Source: CAZDET01 sp964504335
GTDB lineage: Bacteria; Bacteroidota; Bacteroidia; Chitinophagales; Saprospiraceae
NCBI GenBank assembly: GCA_964504335.1
Contig: CAZDET010000104.1
Coordinates: 1-12,640, forward strand
Reading direction: 5' to 3'
DNA: 12,640 bases
The notes below the pieces were generated by a model. It searched no databases, was not told where the DNA came from, and saw nothing but the letters and a program-made list of their open reading frames with translations. Below, piece by piece: positions 1-5,045 of the stretch; positions within the stretch are counted from its first letter, which is position 1; each line of letters opens with the position of its first letter. Made by a program: the position numbers and the translations under genes.

Positions 1-18
1 TCTTTTCTGTTACAGCAT

Positions 19-185
19 TAGGGCAAACGCACCAAAATGGTCGGTACGATAGTTTGGGGCTTGCTTCTGTATTGATAAGCGCGTATCTTTGCGGCACCAT
101 CCAATAACTGCCCTGGCGGCAGTCGTTCTCACAAAATAGCCCAGGTTTTCACACGGCCGTTTCTATTGCTGGTAGCCGCGTGCGC
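19..185 (+). repeat. Direct repeat, copy 1 (promoter plus start of conserved tract)
   Basis: This segment recurs in the same orientation at 12456-12640. Positions 76-185 align without gaps to 12531-12640 with 9 mismatches in 110 bases. Upstream, a 13-base box (34-46) is identical in both copies. Between that box and position 76, copy 2 has 18 extra bases. The match runs to the end of the window, so the true repeat probably extends beyond 185 in copy 1. It has no transposase and no inverted termini that I can see, so it does not look like an insertion sequence. It is either a duplicated RNA gene or a member of an interspersed repeat family. Confidence 0.9.
61..91 (+). promoter_or_regulatory. 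Candidate promoter of the repeat-borne RNA, copy 1
   Basis: A TTG at 61-63 is followed after exactly 20 bases by TATCTTTG at 84-91. This matches the Bacteroidota consensus (-33 TTG, -7 TAnnTTTG). The tRNA-Leu promoter in this window has the same two boxes and the same spacing. In repeat copy 2 the TTG and TATCTTT are kept at the same spacing although much of the spacer differs. It reads rightward, opposite to all protein genes, with a predicted start near 95-98. Confidence 0.55.
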
Positions 186-345
186 AGCGCACGCCTGAGC
201 TGCCTGCAGCCCTCGAGGTTGGCAGGTAAGGTGGGCGGGCCGTTTTTTAAATACCCACCCACATGGTGTGGGGCGCCCCGGGCTCAGCCACCGGCCACAG
301 AGCCGAGGGGCCAAGCTATGTCCCGCCGGGTGGACTTACTGTCTC
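97..345 (+). ncRNA. Candidate structured small RNA, copy 1 (family not recognised)
   Basis: This is a GC-rich tract without a convincing reading frame, starting just after the candidate promoter. Visible hairpins include ACTGCC/GGCAGT (107-112/118-123), GCGTGCGC/GCGCACGC (178-185/187-194) and GTGGGCGGG against CCCACCCAC around 229-262 with one mismatch. A two-part stem pairs 275-279 with 307-311 and 281-285 with 300-304. The first hairpin has a compensatory base-pair change in copy 2. I compared it by eye with the signatures of RNase P RNA, tmRNA, SRP RNA and 6S RNA and could not place it. The 3' end is uncertain because no stem followed by a T-run is seen. The RNA would run towards the 3' end of the convergent CPBP gene. 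The function is unknown. Confidence 0.45.
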
Positions 346-408
346 CAGCATTTCCCTATTACAGCATAAACCCGCTCTGATAGCAGCCCCATTTTCAACA
401 AGATTCTG

Positions 409-1260
409 TTATAGATACTTTGAAAACATAGGTAAAATCAACATTACATCCGCCCCCGCATGAATCAAGGTAGGAGCAATGATACTATTCGATTTTTTCA
501 TTACATCTCCCAGGAGCAAACCTAGTAAAAACACTACCACCAGAAATGCGATCATGTTTGCTGCGTAGGTCACTTGTAAATGGGCAATTGCGAATATGAA
601 TGCGGTTAGTATGTTTGATAAGCGAAACCCAATGATCGATTCGAAGTATTTCAGGAATAAGCCTCTAAATAATAGTTCTTCCATAAACCCATTAAACAAC
701 ACGAAAATCAACACCCAAGGGACTAGTGCGGATAATTCTGATAGGTTGTCATTTTGCAATTTCTCGTTAAACAGGGGCGCCAAATTGCTTGTAAAAATGG
801 TTAGAACTGTAAATCCAATAAAAAAAAGCATTCCAATAATTAATCCATATTTGAGCCTTCCTTTTCTTAAATACAGGTAATCGGGTTTTATGCCAAGAAC
901 GCTCGTCAGAACGAGTATCGATACAATTATGGGTACGCTTTCTGAGAACTTGGCGATAGCCAGTCCCGTATAACTATCCGTATCGAGGTTAAAAAGAACC
1001 AACCCCCAATCACCGGTAAGGGAGGATAGCAAAACGGCCACGGATGCCGTGAAATACAGATAAAACAACCTTCCATATGGCACCTCTTTGCCCTTGCTAA
1101 TAAAGAAGAATGCCATTACCAACAGGATGACACTTAATCCAATTTTGATGAACAGACCTAGGCTCTGTGGTAGCGCATTGGAAAACGTCATTTGAACCAA
1201 GAAGACGGTCAGGCCTACCAAAAGTATGATGCTACTTAGAGCAGTTTTATTATTCTTCAT
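409..1260 (-). CDS. CPBP family intramembrane metalloprotease
   Basis: This 283-residue protein is strongly hydrophobic, with about seven or eight predicted membrane segments spread from residue 8 to 280. The three CPBP (CAAX protease / bacteriocin-processing, Rce1-like) motifs are visible. EELLFR at 194-199 is the EExxxR motif, FAIAH ends at His227, and HAGAD starts at His267. The glutamates and histidines are the expected metal and catalytic residues of this inner-membrane protease family, so it is probably active. The length is normal for the family. The substrate cannot be told from the sequence. Family members cleave prenylated or hydrophobic peptides, or serve in bacteriocin self-immunity. 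The start is ATG with an A-rich leader and no Shine-Dalgarno sequence. It stands about 100 bases downstream of the methyltransferase gene and converges with the candidate RNA at its 3' end. Confidence 0.88.
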   Translation of the reverse strand: MKNNKTALSSIILLVGLTVFLVQMTFSNALPQSLGLFIKIGLSVILLVMAFFFISKGKEVPYGRLFYLYFTASVAVLLSSLTGDWGLVLFNLDTDSYTGLAIAKFSESVPIIVSILVLTSVLGIKPDYLYLRKGRLKYGLIIGMLFFIGFTVLTIFTSNLAPLFNEKLQNDNLSELSALVPWVLIFVLFNGFMEELLFRGLFLKYFESIIGFRLSNILTAFIFAIAHLQVTYAANMIAFLVVVFLLGLLLGDVMKKSNSIIAPTLIHAGADVMLILPMFSKYL

Positions 1261-1360
1261 CTATTGCGTTTTTTAATTTTGTACTAGCTGCGGCTTTATT
1301 ACACGGGGGCCATAACGACAGGTATCTACCAATCCTGATTCCGTTTTATTGGCAGTAATT

Positions 1361-1984
1361 TCATTTCTTTACTCCTACAAATCGTATCACTGAACCTTTA
1401 CCATTGTGGTACAGCCCTTCATTTAATTCAACTTCTTTTTCCTCTAATTCAACGATGTCATAATTGCTAAAATCGGATTTCAGCTCGTCTATTGAGAAGA
1501 GTGCCTCCAAATTTGGAGGGCCACCCACTTTGGGATTCTTCAACCGGTATTCAAGATGACTCTTACTAAATGCTTCAAAAATAATGTGCCCGCCCTTTCT
1601 TAAATGCGTATCGAGTAATTGGTGGTATTGAGATTTAATTGGGGGAGGAAAATGAGCGAAAATCAGGGCTATTGCATCAAATTGTCCATCTTTGTAGTCT
1701 AATTCGGGTAAAAGCCCTACCTGATAATCGATAGAAACAGTATGCTTTTCCGCGAGCCGTAGCGCTTTGTTTTTTCCTTCGATACTGATGTCGAAGGCAG
1801 CGACGGCCCAGCCACGCGTTGCAGCGTAGACGGCATTCCTACCTTCGCCTTCGGCGGCAAACAGAATTTTCCCCGGTGGCAGTTTTGTCAGTTGTTCCTT
1901 GAGATATTCATTTGGCGTTGTTCCGTACGCATATTCCGCTTTCCGATAGCGCTCGTTCCATCTGTTTAGCCAGGGATCTGCCAT
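1361..1984 (-). CDS. Class I SAM-dependent methyltransferase, TehB/thiopurine-methyltransferase-like
   Basis: The protein has 207 residues, the usual length for small TehB-like methyltransferases. The N-terminus carries the W-x6-Y-x3-EYAYGTTPN pattern (residues about 9-25) typical of this subgroup. SAM-binding motif I appears as AAEGEGRNAVYAA (43-55), with a Glu-Gly-Glu-Gly core in place of the more common Asp-x-Gly-x-Gly. The acidic residue at the end of strand 2 is Asp65 in AAFDIS. The motif IV region is FDAIALIFAHFPPP (102-115). A cytosolic small-molecule methyltransferase is expected. The acceptor is unknown (tellurite, thiol or other xenobiotic in relatives). Its gene lies 122 bases downstream of the aldo/keto reductase on the same strand, with no clear promoter in between. 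Confidence 0.85.
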   Translation of the reverse strand: MADPWLNRWNERYRKAEYAYGTTPNEYLKEQLTKLPPGKILFAAEGEGRNAVYAATRGWAVAAFDISIEGKNKALRLAEKHTVSIDYQVGLLPELDYKDGQFDAIALIFAHFPPPIKSQYHQLLDTHLRKGGHIIFEAFSKSHLEYRLKNPKVGGPPNLEALFSIDELKSDFSNYDIVELEEKEVELNEGLYHNGKGSVIRFVGVKK

Positions 1985-2106
1985 TTTAGTTGATTTTGCA
2001 GCTTACTGCTAACATTCCGAGTAACCGCTCAAATACCACTTCTACCGGTTGCATAAATTATCTATGATGACCAATTCTACTTTCGCGCATCTTTTTCTCG
2101 TATCCG

Positions 2107-3063
2107 CTAGTACCGTTCTCCGGCTGCTGCTGAAGGCATACTCTCTTCAATGATGGCCAGGTCAGCTTGGGATAATTCCACATTTAATGCTCCCAGGTTC
2201 TCTTCAAGGCGATGTACTTTTCTGGTACCTGGAATGGTGGTGATTTCATCGTTTTGGCTCAGCACCCAAGCGAGTGCCACTTGCGCCTTAGACACTCCCT
2301 TGCTTTGTGCAATTCGGTCGATCACCTCAACGAACTTAAGGTTTTCTTTAATGGCTTCGTCCGTGAACCGAGGATTACTTAAACGCCAGTCCCCCTTTTC
2401 CAGGTCAGCGCGGCTTTTTATCGCCCCGGTCAAAAATCCCCGTCCCAGTGGACTGTACGCGACAAAAGTGATACCGAGCTCCTTACACACATCGAATATG
2501 GCTTGTTCTGGCTCGCGACTCCATAAGGAGTACTCCGTTTGAAGGGCTGAAATGGGATGAACTGCGTGCGCACGACGAAGCGTTTCGGGGTCAACTTCAG
2601 AGAGGCCGATGTATTTCACCTTTCCCTGCTCGACCAGATCAGCCATGGCACCGACAATTTCTTCTATCTCCACTTCAGGGTCCTGTCGGTGCATGTAATA
2701 CAAATCAATGGCCTCCATCCCCAAATTCTGAAGGCTTTGATCGCATGCCTTCTTAATGTAGTCCGGTTTTCCGCTGAGTCCGGCAAACTCCCCATTGGGT
2801 CCTCGCATAATACCAAATTTAGTCGCCAGCACAACCTGATCCCAACGGTTTTTAAAGGCTTTCCCTAATAATCGTTCATTAGCTCCACTGCCGTACATGT
2901 CGGCGGTATCGAAAAAATTGATTCCCAGGTCAATGGCTTTGTGCAACGTTTTTATGGATTCTTCCTCGTTGAAGGAGCCGTAAAACTCTGACATGCCCAT
3001 GCAGCCAAGGCCAATTCGATTAATATCGAGTGTACTGTGTCCTAGTAGGGTGGTTTGCTTCAT
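2107..3063 (-). CDS. Aldo/keto reductase (AKR13-like), NADPH-dependent oxidoreductase
   Basis: This is a full-length (318 residues) TIM-barrel aldo/keto reductase. The catalytic tetrad is complete: Asp52 and Tyr57 in FDTADMYGSGANE, Lys82 in LATKFG, and His125 in DLYYMHR. Cofactor contacts typical of NADPH binding are present: SPLGRGFLTG (204-213) and IPGTRKVHRLEENLGA (277-292). The opening GLGCMGMS and the closing helix resemble the AKR13/YajO-like group, which reduces aldehydes and ketones in the cytosol. The natural substrate cannot be told. It starts at ATG (3061-3063), the only start consistent with the conserved N-terminal strand. It lies downstream of the Crp-type regulator and the SnoaL-like gene, which suggests a small regulated detoxification or secondary-metabolism unit. 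That link is inference from position only. Confidence 0.93.
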   Translation of the reverse strand: MKQTTLLGHSTLDINRIGLGCMGMSEFYGSFNEEESIKTLHKAIDLGINFFDTADMYGSGANERLLGKAFKNRWDQVVLATKFGIMRGPNGEFAGLSGKPDYIKKACDQSLQNLGMEAIDLYYMHRQDPEVEIEEIVGAMADLVEQGKVKYIGLSEVDPETLRRAHAVHPISALQTEYSLWSREPEQAIFDVCKELGITFVAYSPLGRGFLTGAIKSRADLEKGDWRLSNPRFTDEAIKENLKFVEVIDRIAQSKGVSKAQVALAWVLSQNDEITTIPGTRKVHRLEENLGALNVELSQADLAIIEESMPSAAAGERY

Positions 3064-3127
3064 TGTACCTATTTTTAAATGCTCAATACAATATTGAAAA
3101 ATATATCTACACTAAAAACAGCGTGTA

Positions 3128-3140
3128 CCAAATAATTTGG
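3128..3140. promoter_or_regulatory. Palindrome upstream of the aldo/keto reductase, possible operator
   Basis: CCAAATAATTTGG is a perfect inverted repeat of 6-base arms around one central base. It lies 65 bases before the aldo/keto reductase start. A short AT-rich palindrome in a promoter region next to a Crp-type regulator gene is a reasonable operator candidate, but nothing in the sequence proves binding. Confidence 0.25.
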
Positions 3141-3183
3141 CATTGACGACTTCGCCATCGTACGGGAGAAGAGGAGCACTCTG

Positions 3184-3561
3184 TCAGCTGGTGCTTTTAT
3201 TCATTTGTTCGTACACCTTTCGCCATTCAGAGGCATCATAAATCAGGTGCGATTCCCGAATACGCCCCTCCTCTACTCTAAACCATTCAGAAGCCACATT
3301 GCTCTCTAAACCGGGAATGGACGAGGTAAATACATAATAGGTAGCGACCCAGTTTCCGTCTTCGGCAGCCCTAATCACATTCACTCCTGTGAGCACCTTA
3401 CCCATTTCCTGTGCCAGCACCATGAATTCATTTTTTGAATGGAGTTCAACCATGGGGTTTTTAAACGTATAATCATCGGCCAACAAAGCCAGTGATTCTT
3501 GAATTTTACCTGGGTCGTTAAAGCCACTTAAAAACGTTTTAACGATTTCCTGATTTGTCAT
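3184..3561 (-). CDS. SnoaL-like / NTF2-fold protein
   Basis: With the start at the ATG at 3559-3561 the product has 125 residues, the normal size of a SnoaL-like protein. The opening MTNQEIVKTF, the middle LLADDYTFKNPMVELHSK and the end VASEWFRVEEGRIRESHLIY follow the usual helix then curved-sheet pattern of the NTF2-like cone fold. This fold serves as a small-molecule isomerase, hydrolase or plain binding pocket, and the ligand here is unknown. The frame stays open to an ATG at 3709-3711 that overlaps the upstream stop codon, which would give 175 residues. I reject that start because the extra 50 residues do not fit the family and the DNA there contains a terminator-like hairpin and a second long inverted repeat. 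The protein is probably cytosolic. Confidence 0.78.
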   Translation of the reverse strand: MTNQEIVKTFLSGFNDPGKIQESLALLADDYTFKNPMVELHSKNEFMVLAQEMGKVLTGVNVIRAAEDGNWVATYYVFTSSIPGLESNVASEWFRVEEGRIRESHLIYDASEWRKVYEQMNKSTS

Positions 3562-3592
3562 GTTGTATTTGTTTTTGTAGTACATCATTTCG

Positions 3593-3652
3593 GCCCATAT
3601 CGTTGGAAGAGTGAAATGTCTTATTCCTTCCAAACGATAGGTTGATATGGGC
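3593..3652. repeat. Long imperfect inverted repeat upstream of the SnoaL-like gene
   Basis: The outer arms GCCCATAT (3593-3600) and ATATGGGC (3645-3652) are perfect. Inside them CGTTGGAAG (3601-3609) pairs with CTTCCAAACG (3627-3636) with one bulged base. The right-hand arms are separated by 8 bases. It lies 32 bases upstream of the chosen start of the SnoaL-like gene, so it could act as a leader structure or as a protein binding region. Confidence 0.5.
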
Positions 3653-3684
3653 AACACGACAAAGATCAGGTTCCCATTCGCCAA

Positions 3685-3708
3685 AAATCTTGGTATAGAC
3701 CAAGATTT
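3685..3708 (-). terminator. Terminator-like hairpin after the Crp-type gene
   Basis: AAATCTTGGT (3685-3694) and ACCAAGATTT (3699-3708) form a perfect 10-base-pair stem with a 4-base loop, starting at the stop codon of the regulator gene. On the minus strand the stem runs into five T residues. The stem is AT-rich but the arrangement fits an intrinsic terminator, so the SnoaL-like gene may have its own promoter in the remaining leader. Confidence 0.55.
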
Positions 3709-4277
3709 CATATGCGAATGCGGTTGATCAGTTTACTAAAATTAGTAGCGTTGATGTTTAGATAGGAGGCAATGTCTTTTTGCGGGATTATTTGCAGGAG
3801 ATGGGGGCTCCTCTTTGTAAAAGCTCTATAACGGTCTTCAATATTCATCGCCATGATCTCATGTAGTCGTTGGATAACCCCATTGAGGAACAATTCCGTG
3901 ATTTTGCGAAATAGCGTTTCAATTTCCCTATTCTCTACCATGAATTGCGCATGCTGTTCGAAGGAAATTCTCAAAAAGCGGCTATCGGTAATGGATTCCA
4001 AATAATATCTCGAGGGCGTTTGTGTGAGGAAGGATTCGGGAATTCCACTCAAAGAAGGAGCATATGCAAAAGCGATGATGTGCTCTTTATTTTCATTTAA
4101 GTAATACGATTTTTGTATCCCGTCAATAACAAAATAAAGATATTTTTCAACTTGCCCGGGCACAGTCATTGTTTGCTTTTTGGGAATGTTGAATTTCTTC
4201 CACAAAGAAATATAATCATCAAGGATGGCTGCATCCACTTGATGAATTTCGTTAAAAAATGATTTTAGTAGTTCCAC
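3708..4277 (-). CDS. Crp/Fnr-type transcriptional regulator
   Basis: The protein has 189 residues, the typical length of short Bacteroidota Crp-type regulators. The N-terminal part (about 20-115) is a cyclic-nucleotide-binding-like beta barrel: MTVPGQVEKYLYFVIDGIQ, then the GIPESF and SRYYLESI stretch where Crp has its phosphate-binding loop. That loop is not canonical, so cAMP binding cannot be assumed. A dimerisation helix follows (115-145). A compact helix-turn-helix closes the protein (IIPQKDIASYLNINATNFSKLI, residues 163-184). The start is GTG at 4275-4277. An in-frame TGA lies three codons upstream, so no longer form is possible. The start lies about 30 bases past the broken nucleotidyltransferase, so its promoter must lie within that relic. 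It may control the SnoaL-like and reductase genes downstream, which is inference from position. Confidence 0.82.
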   Translation of the reverse strand: MELLKSFFNEIHQVDAAILDDYISLWKKFNIPKKQTMTVPGQVEKYLYFVIDGIQKSYYLNENKEHIIAFAYAPSLSGIPESFLTQTPSRYYLESITDSRFLRISFEQHAQFMVENREIETLFRKITELFLNGVIQRLHEIMAMNIEDRYRAFTKRSPHLLQIIPQKDIASYLNINATNFSKLINRIRI

Positions 4278-4308
4278 GTCATTTCAACGATCTTGTGTAT
4301 AATGCAGG

Positions 4309-4494
4309 TCATACACCTTTTATAAATTCTTCCTCCCTTGCTACGATCATGAAATCGACATCGGAATCATCTCTGGAACAATTTTTTGCTACCGATCCAC
4401 CAATAATAATGGCCAAAAAACGCTCGTCCTCCTCGTATGCTTTTACAAGGTTTTCGATGGCTCTCCTGTGATGATCTTTTATTCCTGAAACCAT
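4309..4494 (-). pseudogene. Truncated nucleotidyltransferase (N-terminal fragment)
   Basis: Only 61 codons are open, but they hold the nucleotidyltransferase signature: IIIGGSVAKNC (29-39) followed by SDVDFMI (44-50). This gives the GGS loop and the Asp45-x-Asp47 metal ligands of the polymerase-beta-like fold. Full-length proteins of this type are far longer and need a further domain for activity. Here the frame ends just after the DxD strand (AREEEFIKGV), and the Crp-type gene begins about 30 bases later. No continuation is seen in another frame. It is best read as a deletion relic. A minimal MNT-type antitoxin-like protein is less likely because such proteins are about 100 residues. Confidence 0.65.
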
Positions 4495-4646
4495 TCTTCG
4501 CTTTTATTTATACCTAAACCAGAGTGGTTTGGGTATATAATACGATCGTACAGGGCTTCCACAAACGGACCAATTGCCTGACAATCTGAAATTGCTCGCC
4601 GAAGGTTCCGGAAATGCACTGCCGGCAAATCAATTAGTTTCCTCTT
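4479..4646 (-). pseudogene. Remnant 3' end of an unrecognised gene
   Basis: This minus-strand frame is open for 56 codons, closed upstream by TGA at 4647-4649 and without an ATG near its beginning. It ends with TAA at 4479-4481. The translation looks protein-like, for example FRNLRRAISDCQAIG followed by PFVEALYDRIIYPNHSGLG. Its stop overlaps the start of the nucleotidyltransferase fragment by 16 bases, a layout common between genes in an operon. The 5' part is missing and the neighbouring sequence is the VOC gene. I do not recognise the family. It could instead be chance open sequence, since the piece is short. Confidence 0.35.
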
Positions 4647-5019
4647 TCAGCCGCCAAGGAGGGTTCAATCGGTTTTCGCCTCCGTAGAACAAAATCAATT
4701 GGTTGCCATCCACATCTTTTAACCGCGCCTCCCGCCATAGCCAGCGTTTATCGTTGGGCAATTCATCAAACTCGATGCCTTTTTCAACTAACTCCGCCAC
4801 GTATGCATCCAGGTTGTCGCATTCGAAGTACACGTAAATCCCATCTCCTGTCGGCAAGCTTTCGGTTCGATGAATAGAAAACGTGGAACCGCCGGTCGGA
4901 CATTCAAACCGGGCGTAGTCCGGTAGCGATTTGACGATCAGTTTCAATCCCAGCTTTTCGTAGAAGGGGATGGATTGGGTTAAATCCAGCGATGGGACAG
5001 TTATCTGATTTAGATTCAT
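4630..5019 (-). CDS. VOC superfamily (glyoxalase/bleomycin-resistance fold) protein
   Basis: The protein has 129 residues with the paired beta-alpha-beta-beta-beta modules of the vicinal oxygen chelate fold. It shows ITVPSLDLTQSIPFYEKLG (6-24), a central FECPTGGSTFSIHRT strand pair, the IYVYFECDNLDAYVAEL module start (about 61-77) and the closing ARLKDVDGNQLILFYG (about 98-113). Single-domain members act as dimers and may be glyoxalase-like enzymes, dioxygenases or drug-binding resistance proteins. The metal ligands cannot be assigned with confidence here, and the substrate is unknown. It lies 26 bases downstream of the metalloprotease gene on the same strand, so read-through is likely. Its base composition is nearer to that of the AT-richer left block than to its GC-rich upstream neighbour. 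Confidence 0.85.
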   Translation of the reverse strand: MNLNQITVPSLDLTQSIPFYEKLGLKLIVKSLPDYARFECPTGGSTFSIHRTESLPTGDGIYVYFECDNLDAYVAELVEKGIEFDELPNDKRWLWREARLKDVDGNQLILFYGGENRLNPPWRLKEETN

Positions 5020-5045
5020 TTTTCATTAAGCCTGAGGCAAAACAA

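Noticed and set aside
129..314. Minus-strand open frame of 61 codons over the repeat
   Set aside because: It lies in the GC-rich structured tract, shows no recognisable domain, and ends inside the shared repeat. The double-sided change at 107 and 123 fits RNA better than protein.
3562..3711. Extended N-terminus of the SnoaL-like protein with ATGA overlap to the regulator gene
   Set aside because: The 50 extra residues do not fit the family, and the DNA holds a terminator-like hairpin and a second inverted repeat.
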